A stretch of 64,000 bases of DNA from Hydrangea macrophylla (Eukaryota; Streptophyta; Magnoliopsida; Cornales; Hydrangeaceae), in assembly GCA_033977485.1 (NCBI GenBank), contig CM066998.1, forward strand, positions 58,308,274-58,372,273, given 5' to 3'. Each line of letters begins with the position of its first letter. Within the stretch, counting starts at the first letter, position 1. The notes under the pieces are model-generated. The model was not told the origin of the DNA. It made no database searches and was given only the letters and a program-made list of their open reading frames with translations. The position numbers and the translations under genes were made by a program. Shown one piece after another: positions 36,502 to 47,880 of this stretch.

Positions 36502-38121
36502 ATGTCTTATTCATATTGCCCTCCATACAACACAAACATCATGAATAGATACACACTTGAAAATCAAAATAGTTATCCCCCGAGTTGGCAAGCACCCACA
36601 TATGACGCAGATTATCAACGTGAGTGTTATCAACCACCACAATGGGAAAACAATAGTGGTAGTCCCCCGTATTATCAAACATATCAAGAACCTCCACATG
36701 GAGAGTTCTATCAATCGCAATGGGGATATAACCAAAATAATAATGTAGGATATAGTAGTAGTTCCCATGATTACCAAATGTACCAAGACTTTCCCTTTGG
36801 CGAGTCTTGTCCACAAACACAATGGGATGGGAATTACTACCAACAACAATGGGGTGAAACTTCATATAGTAATAATGAGGAGAATAACCAAGTTGAGGAT
36901 AATGGTATGTCAAAATTGCTGCTTAGTGAAATGAAAAGGCTAGATAGTGCACTAGATAAATTAGAAACTAGATATCAACAAGCATATGCTAGCCAACCTT
37001 TAGAAGACTATGCCAGTCCTTCAACATTACAACCTAAATTTCAAGACACTAACAATGGAATGAAATTAGAGGACAATGACGGGTTTATACCGAATGAGGT
37101 TTACAACTCACTCGAGAAAGTGATAACCCAACAAGAGCTCCAAAACCAAACCATTGAGCATGAAGTTGTAGAATCATCTTCTCCTCAATACACAACCCCA
37201 AATATCAACTCCTTCACTGCCTGGATAAATTTGCACAGTCTCTTGGTCCAGAGTACTTCAATAGATGACATATATAGTGAGGAGAGTTACACAGATGAGA
37301 ATGAGGTTTTTACAGATAATGAGAGTTTAGGTGACTGCACGCAATTAGGAAAGGATGAGTCCCATGTTGACTCTACCCCTACCTTTGATAGTGACCCTAG
37401 GGAGGACGTTACTAAAAATTCTAAATTGGATTTAGATTCATGCAATATTCACGAACCCTTACCTTTTTCGGCCGAAGAGGTGATGTCACCAAGTTGCCCA
37501 TCACCCATCCTCTCTATTAATCAATGCTCTCATCCCGAGCTTGAAAATCATGTGTACCCTAATATTGAACAAATAGAATGTGTTGTAGAAGAGGATGGTA
37601 AGGATTCTAGCACATGTAATTCGCCAAATTTTACATTTCAAAATTCTTTGAGAGAAGACTTGGAAAATATTGGGCCCACATTAGATGATCTTAAACTTCA
37701 ACAAGAAGCTAGTAATCTACTAGACTGCTTGACCTTCTTGAGTAATACTGACATTGAGACCCAAATAGATAGCTTCATCCAAGTCCAGTCCAAATCAATG
37801 TACATAGAACAGAAATCCAATTCTTATGATCATATTTCTATAGATTCCGTTCTAGGACAAGAGGAGGGTAATGAAGCTAAATTAGAACATCACTTAGACC
37901 CTGCCACTTTTATTAAACCATGGCCTCCTCCTGTTTTTAGTATTAAAATATGGGCTATTATAGGAACTACAAATGCCAAAGATCTTTTCTTGAGTATAAT
38001 TCCTAAAAAGTGTGGTATTTCTCTTATAACTATGCCCAACAAATTTGGAAGCCATATGTTTTGCATCATCTCTTCTGACCTTGAGCCTGACATTAGTTGG
38101 GGGGGAGTTGTATTTTTCTGA
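36502..38121 (+). CDS. Unassigned 539-residue protein of the Athila-like element
   Basis: An intact ORF beginning about 160 bp after the primer site, where gag would normally start. I do not recognise a family and see no zinc knuckle, protease or polymerase motif. The N-terminal 130 residues are rich in Tyr, Gln, Pro and Asn. They contain two imperfect repeats, YQTYQEPPHGEFYQSQW (58-74) and YQMYQDFPFGESCPQTQW (91-108). Residues about 136-162 (SKLLLSEMKRLDSALDKLE) could form a coiled coil. The middle is acidic and Ser/Asn-rich. The C-terminus reads KPWPPPVFSIKIWAI ... SDLEPDISWGGVVFF; the last codons run through a GGGGGG purine tract. It may be a highly diverged gag or a captured sequence. No signal peptide or membrane span is evident. 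Confidence 0.75.
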   Translation: MSYSYCPPYNTNIMNRYTLENQNSYPPSWQAPTYDADYQRECYQPPQWENNSGSPPYYQTYQEPPHGEFYQSQWGYNQNNNVGYSSSSHDYQMYQDFPFGESCPQTQWDGNYYQQQWGETSYSNNEENNQVEDNGMSKLLLSEMKRLDSALDKLETRYQQAYASQPLEDYASPSTLQPKFQDTNNGMKLEDNDGFIPNEVYNSLEKVITQQELQNQTIEHEVVESSSPQYTTPNINSFTAWINLHSLLVQSTSIDDIYSEESYTDENEVFTDNESLGDCTQLGKDESHVDSTPTFDSDPREDVTKNSKLDLDSCNIHEPLPFSAEEVMSPSCPSPILSINQCSHPELENHVYPNIEQIECVVEEDGKDSSTCNSPNFTFQNSLREDLENIGPTLDDLKLQQEASNLLDCLTFLSNTDIETQIDSFIQVQSKSMYIEQKSNSYDHISIDSVLGQEEGNEAKLEHHLDPATFIKPWPPPVFSIKIWAIIGTTNAKDLFLSIIPKKCGISLITMPNKFGSHMFCIISSDLEPDISWGGVVFF

Positions 38122-40250
38122 GGATCCCTACGTTCTTCTCACTGTTAAATTATTTCATTGAGAGGATCCTCAAAAATTTCGGTTATTACTTTATGATAAA
38201 AATCTTTATTAATCGAATTTATTTACTGAGTAGTTGTATTATATTATCTATTTTCCCTTGTTGCTACTAATGATTTTACAGGTAATTAAATAAATAAATA
38301 CAAATTGGATATTAACGCCTCGAGGTAACATCATTCCTTCTCTCGATTTACTTTACATGTCCATATACTTAGTTTAGAACATTGAGGACAATGTTTAGTT
38401 TTAGTTGGGGGGAGTGAGTCATTGCATGCCTTGTTTCTTTCTTTTTATGCTTTAATGTCAATACACCTGCTTAGCAACATGACTCAGTAAATAAAAATTG
38501 CAAAAATTTTAAAATATTTAATGGTTCTTATATTTCTCTATTAGTTAATGTAGATAGTTATGATGCATTAGTGTTATTTTCTGTATGTTATTAGTATGTG
38601 ATACACAATGGTAGTTTCTTTACTATCTTAGTTATAGTATGTTTTATGCTTTTTAATCTTCAAAAACTTTGAGAACGTTGTGACAACCTTGTACATAGCT
38701 AAAATGGATTAGTAAGCATAGCTTAGGTGTCTTGAGAGACTGTAGTGGAGACTAATAACCCAAGTGAGCTTTTGTGCTATTCTTTGTGTTTGAGGGTTTT
38801 ATAAAATTACTCTTACTTTTTGAAAAGCGTATTAATTCATTGTAAGTCTCGTTTTTCTTCTTCACTTTGACTAATCACTAGAAGAGAACATTCAAGATTT
38901 ACCAACTTTAGAGCTCTTGAATTTACTAAAATGAATAATCCTATGAACTTAGAAGATGATTTAGGTCATCTTTTGACCATACACGCAAAATACAACATTG
39001 GCCTACCTTTATGCTATTCCTTGAATTCACTCTCTTGAGCCTTCATCATAATCGCCTTGTCCTCACAATCCTAAAATTCATACCTAACTCTACAAGTTTG
39101 AGTTTCTTTTCTTTACCTAGAAATGATTGGGATGTGTTATCCTGACAAGAAGTTTGGTTTTGTGAATAAGGGAAAGTTGGCAAAGAAAAAAAAATGATGA
39201 AAAAAAAAAAAGAAAAGCATGAAAAGCATGAAAAGGAAAAAAAAAAAAAAAAAAAAGAAGAAAAAAAAAAAAAAAAAAAAGTGCCAATGGTTGTTTCAAA
39301 AGAAATAAAATAATAATGAAAAGAAGAGTGTGGAAAAAAAGAAAAGAAAAGAAAAAAAAAAAAAAAAGAGAAGAAGAAGAAGAAGAAAGAGAATGGTGAT
39401 GTGGGGAAGTTTGAAAAGTTGTAGTAGACATTCCAATCACATCCTTTGACCCAATTAAATATTATGAGCCTCTTTCTTTTTAATCGAACACCTCTTTTTT
39501 GAAAGTCCTGATGATTTTAAGTAGAATGGATTTGAAGTTAATGAAATGAGAGAGTTCTCTACGGTATCTCGCTCTTCTAGTGAAAAGTATCCTTTCATGA
39601 GACTTTATGCACTAAATATCCGTTTTTTTATTTAGATATGAGAAGCATTAGATTCCATTTACATTTACTCTTTATAGCTTCCATACTATGAGTGATAATT
39701 ATTACACCTAATTCAGAGTGATTTCATCTTGAGAGTGTAATCCCGGTGAGAGTTGAGTCAAAATGAACGTCTTGATAGTATCTTAGGTTATTCAAGCTTT
39801 GAAATTAAAGTTTTGTATTTTGGTTGTCCATTCACACACACACACTTGAAGATTAATATGTATGGAATATTCTAATGACTTTGATAGTAGATTAACTGTA
39901 ATGTGTGTGTTACATTGCTATGGCATACTAGAGAGTTTCATGAGATTGTTGAGCTTAACTATATTGCTAACTGAGAAGAAAAAAATTTCTCGAAAACATT
40001 TAAATGAGAACCATTACCATAAGCATGAATTTTGTGGGTAGATTCACTGCAAACCCTCACGAGACAATACTTGTCCACTAGGGGAATCCTAGCGGTTTAA
40101 AGGCTTGTTGCATATGCTAAATGCAATCGCGATTCCTGCGAAAATGAGTTAAGATTTTTACTTCCTTTTGTTTTCAATTTTTAGAGTTAAATAAACATTG
40201 CTGTAGTTCGCTTCATTGCTAGGGACTAGCAACGAGCAAGTTGGGGGGTG
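38122..40250 (+). other. Non-coding 3' half of the Athila-like internal region
   Basis: No coding region is visible. A second purine-rich motif, GTTGGGGGGAGTGA, lies at about 38405-38418 after the phrase ACATTGAGGACAATG, which is typical of Athila/Tat elements. The true polypurine tract (TTGGGGGGTG, 40241-40250) abuts the 3' LTR. Confidence 0.7.
39175..39390. repeat. Purine-rich A/G low-complexity tract
   Basis: Long A runs with GAAAAG and AAGAAG units. The Phe-rich frame on the minus strand across it is an artefact. Confidence 0.9.
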
Positions 40251-41890
40251 TGATTCGAGGTGAAAAGTGCATGTTCATAGCGTATTATATGGTCTTTTAT
40301 GCATACTTTTATCCCCAAAGTCCCTATATTTAGGTGCATTCTAATAACAATGTTCTTTTTATTGTGTTAATGGTAAAACATGTGTTTATGCATTGTTTTA
40401 TAGGTATTAGAATGCAAATCAATGAAGTGGAGCTAAAGAAAGTGATTCTGGTGAAGAGAATAACAGAAGCAGCTGAGAAAACGCGAATTTTGATAATGAA
40501 GACTTCAGATTTGGAAGGTTTTCCTAGAAATACAAAATGTAGATCTTTGAGTTACGGTCGCGTGGCCGTAAACGGGAGGTCAATCCGAGGTCCGAGTAAA
40601 AAGTTATGGCCATTCTCCCATTGGTGCGCAGAGTTGTCAAAATCAGAGAGTTCAATCGATTGAGGAGAGTTCAATCGATCGAACCTTCGATCGATCGAAT
40701 AAAGCTCGATCGATTGAACTTCATATTCACCCAAAAGTTGCGTAAACTCTGCAACTACCCTATATATAAGTCGTTTTGACGCCAGACGAAGGGAGGACGC
40801 TCCAGAACGCAGAAAATAGCAGTTTTAGGGTAGTTTTAGGGTTAGATTAGGTGTAGATTAGGTTAGATTCTTGTTTTTCTTCCTCTTTTCCATTGATTTA
40901 TTGAAGAATATTGAAGATTAAAGTTTAGCTCAAGATTATTACAAGTTATTTTCAGATTTATTCCAGGTTTTACTTTCTATTTTCTTTATTTGATTGTTTA
41001 TGACTCTAGTGTTATGATTGTTTGGTTTTACTATTTCTGTATTAGTTTAATCATGTTTCCGTAGTTTAGACGTTGGAAATATGTGATGAAACATCGATTC
41101 CCAACCTCTTCCATGCAATCTTTAGAAACCTTGGGCTCGATCGATCGAAGGTATTTCGATCGATCGTTCGATCGATCGAGCCAAGGCCATAGTCAAGCGA
41201 TCGAAGGCATTTCGATCGATTGAAGGATGACGCTGCCCGATCGATCGAGAACGCTTCGATCAATCGAACATGTTAAATCCTGAGATGATTCTTTTAAGTA
41301 TTCCATGACTTTCTGTTTTAGAAATTTATCATCAAATTGTCCCAATAAGCTCAGTTTGTCACAACAGTTTTTAAAACTTAAAGCCTTAAGGCCTTTTCTT
41401 CAATGACTTTTGAAAACCACTTTGAATGCTAACACCAATTAGAGTGCAAGTAATAACCATTGTTTTAAACCGTCTTTCAAGTATTTTAAATCAACTGTGA
41501 TGATGTAGTCCCGGTCATGAAAGGGCTCTTGATTCTATATCTTTAGAAAAATACGGAATACTGAAGAGGAATGAACTCCATAGAACATTAATGAGTATGC
41601 ATGGTAGATGGTTAGGATCAATGTGGATTCACGTGTTTCCAACACCTTTAATTTAGTTGTTTAATTATTATGTTTCTTTATGTTTAGTTTATTATTTAGT
41701 TTAATTTAATTAATTAGGGTTCGTTAGAATTTCGCTCCTTTATGATCGTTTCTTTTTGTTTAGGTTATAACTTAGTATATATTCTTCCTTTTCCTTCCCT
41801 GTGGGATCGACCTGGACTTATCCAATATTACTTGCACGATCACCTACACTTGGGTGTTGCACAAGAGCGCACAACTTTTTAGTCGTGTCA
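40251..41890 (+). repeat. 3' LTR of the Athila-like element
   Basis: 1,640 bp, TGATTCGAGG...GTCGTGTCA, partner of 34690-36318. The palindrome clusters at 40651-40720 and 41137-41272 are more perfect and slightly longer than in the 5' LTR. Confidence 0.93.
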
Positions 41891-42054
41891 ATGACATTGG
41901 TGATCTCAAGTTCATGGGGGATGTGAACTTGAATAATTGTGTAGCTGAATAGCTTGGGGGATGGCAAAGGTGATGCACTATCGATGTAGAAGTTAAAGAT
42001 TACAAGTGGAAGACTTTGAGGACGATGGGAAGGAATTTAAGGCAATGTGAAGAT
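41891..42054 (+). pseudogene. 3' internal end of copia unit 2
   Basis: Matches 23070-23237 of unit 1 (GATCTCAAGTTCATGGGGGA and so on) directly before LTR C. It includes a purine-rich AGCTTGGGGGATGGC that may be the remnant primer tract. Confidence 0.8.
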
Positions 42055-42606
42055 TATTAGGATTGTGCCTAAAATTCCATTAGTGGAATTGTTTCCTAAT
42101 TATGATTTGATTCCTTATTTGGTGGTTTCCTTATAAAATAAGGATTCATTTGTTGGTAGAAGTTACCCATTTTACATAGGATTATTTGTGAGAGTATCCC
42201 ATGTTGTACAAGACTTACCATAAGGGTAAATCTTTCTATAACTAGGACTGGGACTCTACACTTTATATAAATATAGGGCTTACTCAAGGGATTTGACACA
42301 CCCATATTCTACATACACAAGAGAGGGCTGCAAACTAGTGAGGGGGACATTAGTTTCTAGCAATTGGGTGTGTCATATAACTTGGTTACAGAGTTATACA
42401 CGTGAGGTCTTGAGTGTTTGTAATCTTCATATTAATCGAGGTGATCACCTTTGCACGTGGACGTAGGCCTTGTTGATCCGAACCACATTTAAATCTTGTT
42501 GTGTTGATTTGCATGATTTTTTTCGTGGTTATGTCGTTCTTGTTCTATTTATCTCCATCCTTGTACGTGTGGTTTTCTTGTTGTGATTGCAGGTCCATTC
42601 CCAACA
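42055..42606 (+). repeat. Copia LTR C (3')
   Basis: 552 bp from TATTAGGATTGTGCC to CATTCCCAACA, followed by the TTGAC duplication at 42607-42611. Confidence 0.92.
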
Positions 42607-45160
42607 TTGACACATCTCTCAAGTTTTGATTATTCTAGTAAGTCACACATTGCTTATTCGAAAGGTGTAACTGCAAGTTTATGATAGGTGGGTAACTCTT
42701 ATTCAAGTTGAACTCGTATATTCTCCATATTACTTCTTGAGCTGATACCCATCTTGCATCTTGAAATTGTTGGATTTCATCAACTATTTTATCATCATCA
42801 TTGTTCATGACATGTACTAAAACTTTATCATCATGTCCCTTGCAAATTTACTTGTGAAGGTATTTAAATGTTTTAGACCAGAGTATACTTCAAAATTGAC
42901 ATGAAAATTGTATCTTGTAAGGAGATACAGATTATAAGGGACAACCCATTGATTATTGAGCTCCTTATTGCGAACTGTCACTTTTACTTTGCCATTTATT
43001 CTTCTATAAATTGGATATCCATCTTTAGCACGTGTTATCTTAGCACATGAGGGTAATGATTTTAACACTCTCTGTTTACCATACTTGGATTGGTTTTATT
43101 CAATTCTCCACAAGGGCCGCGCATCATGTGTTTTACAACCAACTGATATAGATGTGGATACTTTCTTTATCTGGATTTTCTGCAGACTCAAATTTGTCAT
43201 GTTGATATGGGCTTGAGATTTTGAATCCTGGCTTTAATATAATCAACATGTGTGCATGTGGTAAACCCCTTTTTGGACTTCAATGATGTGAACATTTGCT
43301 GCTAGTTTGCCAAATATTTCATTCCTAAACAACTGGTCTTTCATATCTTGGAGCTTAGCATGAAATACTCTTGAAATCAAATTAGGTCTGTCCTATGAAC
43401 GTTGGCATTCTCTTAGGTCATCAAGCATCTCTTTCCACTTGGGATTACATGTCATCGGAATGAATAGATCCAGTTTTCCAAATCGTTGAACCAATGCCAT
43501 CGCATTAAGATATTTACGTATGGTGCATGTCTCTTGGGCCTCCAACAAAAGAGATAGGAAGTACTATCCTTCGACCTACTTGGTTGCCTATAGTTTCTCC
43601 AGCTGTTACAGTATGAGCAATCCCTTGATAAAGCTTAGATCTGATTTGTGACTAATCCAACCTACATATCAACAGAAAATTGTTGCAATAACCTTCCAGC
43701 TAGTAGAAGAAAGGGTTTTTAGAATCCCTTATTTGCAACTTGTAGCAGTAGTATTGTCGACATGATACCTTTGCATTTCTTTTTGTTTTTTTACCAATAT
43801 CTGGGCAAGAATTTTAATGAGAAATATATTAATATGACAACATTTATTTGAGTTTAAAGTGAAGTATATCTTACATAATTCGATTAGTTACCTTGTTGCT
43901 CCTGATCAAAAATAACTTTAGTAAATGTGAAATTAGGTATGGTGGATCCATCTTCAAAACTACGTTGGCATCATTACTATCAGATGTTCGTTTCTGAATA
44001 TTTTGGTGCCTTCCCATTTCTCCTTTTGGAAAAAAGAAGAGGATGTTGTAAGAGATCTTAACAACTGTAATAATGTTTCACTCTATGTCTATGACCTGAA
44101 TGAACATATACTACAATATTTAATTTGATTTATGCATTTGGATGATTGCCTTCAAACCATATTGCAGCAACTTGTTTAGTTGTTGGAACGTTATAAACTC
44201 GTTGATCCAATCGAACATCCTTTTTAATACAAATTTGGAAATCGTCAGATAGACGACGATCTTTCAATCTCCGTAAGAATTGTGCATATGGATTTCCTTT
44301 AAGAACTTTGATGAGCTTCGTTACTATGTTCCCATTCAAATTTGCACCTTGTAGTTTATTCATTTGTTCTGGACTTCATTATGGGTATTATAGAAATATA
44401 ATTGAAAATAGTAAGGAACATTTTCTGCAAGGAAGGAATATCATGATAAATTTGACCATGTGCTCGAAATGTATATATTCTTCTTCTCATTGATGCAAGC
44501 TCCTTATCCAGATTGACTCTAGAAGATGTAAAGGAAAAAATGTTGTTGTATGCACCCGAATATTTCTTCCAAGCTCATCAACTTCTTCTGTGTGATTTGT
44601 GAATAAACTATACAACTCATTTGGAATCTCAACAGTAGCTAGTTTTACTTCTCCCTTTTGACAACAAAATGTTGGTGGCTCATAATCAAAATTTTTTGCA
44701 CCACAATAAGCACAAGATGGTTTTGGTTGTAGCTCATACGGTTCTAAACACATAGGATAGAGAAATATTTCCCCTGAAGATAGGAAAGTTGAAAAATTAG
44801 TATGATAACGCGGCTAAAGCATAACCTAGGTAATTTAAGAGGTATATTCCAAAAACATTTAGACTTCTATTCAACTAATTGGACTCTAAGTAACCAATGG
44901 ATTCTTTGTCTTTTACCACTTATATCATTTGTTTGATAATGATTTTCGCCATCCGCTAATGAATTGTTAATAGCTACCCTTATCTTCTTCCTTGCATCTC
45001 TAGTATTCTGAATATAAAGTTCTCTTTCCTCGTCGATCACTAAACAACGCATACCAGTTTCTTCTATTTCTCTATGATGCCATTCCCCCCCCCCCCCCCC
45101 CAAAAAAAAGAAAAAAAAAGTTTGCGTATAATTCACTGAATCAAAAATAATAAGGTCCAA
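42607..45160 (-). pseudogene. Helitron Rep domain (N-terminal half of Rep-helicase), decayed
   Basis: Minus-strand fragments in order: EETGMRCLVIDEERELYIQN (about 45080); CAYCGAKNFDYEPPTFCCQK with VKLATVEIPNELYSLF (44715-44590), the usual Helitron N-terminal zinc-finger region; GNPYAQFLRRLKD (near 44290); a clear HUH motif, GLPHAHMLIILKPGFK (about 43257-43210), the metal-binding site of rolling-circle nucleases; YPIYRRINGKVKVTVRN, then NQWVVPYNLYLL (43025-42920); and the tyrosine region KYLHK followed by a stop where KYIYK is usual (about 42865-42840). It then runs to 42612 (about DARWVSAQEV, IWRIYEF), where the copia block splits it from the helicase. It would nick and join DNA ends, but stops and frameshifts make it inactive. 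Confidence 0.92.
45085..45109. repeat. Poly-C / poly-A homopolymer run
   Basis: Seventeen C residues followed by eight A. Length is prone to both slippage and sequencing error. Confidence 0.85.
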
Positions 45161-45486
45161 TTAAAGATAATACCACGTGCAAGCATATGCTCATTCAAAG
45201 TTCATACAATCCAATTATGTAAATGTGATCACTACTTTAGTGTTAAAAATGCTCTTTTAACTTATTTTATCAAACTAATTAGTAATTGTTAGTCTTTAAT
45301 GGATTACAGTAATGAAGAAAATAAATGTGAAATTTCTATATAATGTAATTCTTCATACAATATTTATTTGCAAGCATGAAATGTACAATTATATCACATA
45401 ATCATAAGCATACAAATATGAAAAACCTTATATGATTGTATTTGTTTAATCAGGAGTGTTGAACTAAGCCTTGTTTTGGTTGCGTG
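45161..45486. other. AT-rich region upstream of Helitron Rep
   Basis: No coding or repeat feature recognised. It is probably the 5' leader of the minus-strand Helitron. Confidence 0.4.
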
Positions 45487-45867
45487 TACACATACAAATA
45501 AGTAGTTCATATTTTGCCACTCGCATCATATAGTGGTTTTATATAGTTTCTTCTTTGTTTAAAATTTATTATTTTATATTATATTTGTGACACTAACGTC
45601 AGTGCAACTTTTGATAGGAGAGCTCCCTGCCCGTCTATCTATGATTTGCCTGAAAATATTTGCCTTTACAAATTGCTTTAAGCCAAATCTAAGAAATAGC
45701 AATTGGCATTTTTACTTATTTTTTGACTGGTACTCATATTATAAGTACTAAAGATCAATTATAGAATAGGGGAAAGAAAACAAAAGGACACTAATTAGTG
45801 ATATGTGACATGACCTGGGACCAATTTCTTTTAAAGCCAATAGATTAATCACCTAGTACAATAATCT
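45487..45867. repeat. Tandem unit copy 1, segment R
   Basis: From CATACAAATAAGTAGTTC to AGTACAATAATCT. It is repeated with scattered differences at 47503-47880. It contains the palindrome CACTAATTAGTG. It ends where a truncated LTR begins. Confidence 0.85.
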
Positions 45868-47231
45868 TATGAAGTTTCATGAGTTAGTAAGATCCTCTAA
45901 CAAGATTGAAATGATTCAGATTCGTTTGCTATTTTTAATAAATCATACAAAGTCTCTGGACAGAGAGTTAATAAATTATGAGTGGTGTCTGATCTTGGTC
46001 CAATTCCTAGAGATTGGACCATTTGATCTTGGATTTTCTTTTTTGGTTAGATAATAGACACACAGAGACATGCCATACTCAAAAATCATTGAGATCAAGC
46101 CATGGAAACCATGAGTTTCCTATTTTTGGATGTTTGATTCCTTCTCTGTAATTTCTAAAATTCTGAAGCAAATTTGATAAGTCTCATTCATTTTGATCCA
46201 AATGGTTTTCTAAAGTCTTAAGGTTTGGAACATGCTTTGAATAAGAATAATTAAACTCAAATCCAGAGGTTAAGTGATCCAAATCATCAAATGATGCATG
46301 TCTTGTTCATTTCCATGCATTCATGATCATCATGTTTTAAGATAATACTTGTATTTTGGGTTATAGAGCATAGGAATAAATGATTGTTCTAACATCGTCA
46401 TGGATTCTTTTCTAACACGTTGAAACCATATCATCTCTATATGGACATTATATTGGCTCTAGGTTAAGGTCCTTCTGGACCTTCCCGTCGAGACTTGTAT
46501 GTCTATGGGGGCATTACGATTTCAACGATTGGAAAGAATTTATGATTTTGATTAACCCAATTTGTCTTGTTAAGATTTAGATGAAAATTTGATAATATCG
46601 TATCCAAGCATGTGGACTAACCTTTATTTTTTTTTTAGCACAAATGAGGTACAATCTCTCATTTTCCTTTCTATTTCATTCAATCTTGGTCGCTTTATTG
46701 ATTTTTTGACTCCATGCGCGACACCTTAGACTAGGCTTTTGCCTTATGTGCTTATGTGATTAGAGACATTTTTCCTAGGATTTCTATATTTTTATGCATT
46801 GCACATTTCCAATTCATAGCTGGATCTCGGGTTAGTTCTCTCGTTCTCGATTGCATATGATCATTCATGTGTTATCTGAACATACTTGGTTATGGATGCC
46901 TTTTTTAGCAATCTTACACCCCTTTCGACTTGCTTGTGCTATTTATATCGATATTAATGTATTAATTGGGACACATATAAGCTTTTAAATTGAATAAAGG
47001 GATGGTGACTAAAGGCCTATCCATGATAGGATGAGAGGGGGTGCTTTAGTCCCACCAGACTCCTTCCCCTCTCATTCCATAATCCCCGGACCTAGAAATC
47101 TTTGGTTTCGCAGAAAAGTAGCTTTCAAAATGGTCTTTTAAAAATTAAGTAGCGATTCTTTTCTTTCGTTTTAAATTGATTTGAAAAATCGAGAAAAAGG
47201 TCGTGGAAACCCCGTGGGCCGATGTCCACAA
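45868..47231 (+). mobile_element. 5'-truncated LTR fragment of family F
   Basis: Homologous to the last about 1.2 kb of solo LTR F (53330-54510). Shared phrases include GACACACAGAG, GCGCGACACCTTAGA, CTCATTCCATAATCCCCGG and a GATATCCACA-like end. The 5' half and any target duplication are missing. It occupies the spacer position of tandem unit 1. Confidence 0.82.
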
Positions 47232-47502
47232 CATCTATACATGGAGAGATTATTATTCATTCAATTTTCGCAATAGGCCTAGAATTCACAATAAGCAGTT
47301 AAAGAAGTTGAATTCTTAAATGCACTGTAAGATAGTAAATAGATCCAAATGTACTAATCTCTAAAACTAAGTAAAAACATAGATAAATACATACTTGTAA
47401 TTTTAGCTCAAGTCAGTGAGCAAAGTAGTGAAGCAATAATATATGGAGGAAAAAAAACTAAAAAGAAACTTTGGTGATTATGATGTCAATTCCTAATCAT
47501 AC
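47232..47502. repeat. Tandem unit copy 1, segments S and T
   Basis: Segment S (ACATCTATACATGGAGAG, to 47330) recurs at 48936-49030. Segment T (GTAAGATAGTAAATAGATCC, from 47331) recurs at 63124-63305. Part of T recurs at 48497-48600. Confidence 0.82.
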
Positions 47503-47880
47503 ACAAATAAGTAGTTCATATTTTGCCACTCGTATTGTATATTGGTTTTGTATAGTTTCTTCTTTGTTTTAAATTTATTGTTTTATATGTATATTTGTGA
47601 CACTAATGCCAGTGCAACTTTTGATCGGAGAGCTCCTTGCATGTCTATCTATGATCTACCTGAAAATGTTTGCCATTACATATTGATTAAACCAAATCTA
47701 AGAAATAGCAATTGGCATTTTTACTTATTTTTTGACTGGTACTCATATTATAAGTACTAAAGATCAAATACAAAATAGGCAAAAGAATATAAAAGGACAC
47801 TAATTAGTGACATGTGACATTGTCTAGGACCAATTTTTTTTAAAGCCAATAGATTCATCACATGGTATAATAATCTATAA
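47503..47880. repeat. Tandem unit copy 2, segment R
   Basis: The second copy of 45487-45867. A third, short copy starts at 63305 and diverges after about 40 bp. The 72-codon frame at 47542-47760 has no recognised domain. Confidence 0.85.

Larger units (their letters stand above)
34690..41890 (+). mobile_element. Athila/Tat-like non-autonomous LTR element with one unknown ORF, TSD ATGAC
   Basis: A 7,201-bp element with perfect ATGAC duplications (34685-34689, 41891-41895). LTRs are 34690-36318 and 40251-41890 and very similar. The primer site TGGCGCCGTTGCCGG (36325-36339) is the tRNA-Asp type of the Athila/Tat lineages. The LTR end CCCTGTGGGATCGACC is also typical of them. The polypurine tract TTGGGGGGTG abuts the 3' LTR. 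There is no gag, protease, RT, RNase H or integrase; the internal 3.9 kb holds one intact 539-codon ORF and an A-rich stretch. Confidence 0.93.
20751..42606 (+). mobile_element. Three-LTR copia element (Tork/Tnt1-like gag, pol deleted), TSD TTGAC
   Basis: A composite Ty1/copia insertion in the Helitron with perfect TTGAC duplications at 20746-20750 and 42607-42611. Order: LTR A, gag unit 1, LTR B, gag unit 2, LTR C. The family LTR runs TGTTAGGA...CCCAACA, though the starts are mutated. Both internal units lack reverse transcriptase, RNase H and most of integrase, and both share the same 3' segment (23070-23237 and 41891-42054). Removing the nested elements at 24660-34170 and 34690-41890 with one duplication each leaves about 5.1 kb. 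The tandem form is expected from unequal recombination between element copies. Confidence 0.93.

Noticed and set aside
36511..36913. Minus-strand frames of 112 and 124 codons
   Set aside because: Shadows of the 539-codon plus-strand ORF, with no recognisable motif.
36502..38121. Unknown ORF as an ordinary host gene
   Set aside because: It lies wholly between a primer site and polypurine tract of an LTR element with target duplication, so it is carried by the element, whatever its ultimate source.
39117..39440. Phe/Ser-rich minus-strand frame
   Set aside because: Antisense of an A/G-rich low-complexity stretch.
47542..47760. 72-codon frame in tandem segment R
   Set aside because: The other copy (45570-45755) has an altered frame; no domain recognised; probably chance.
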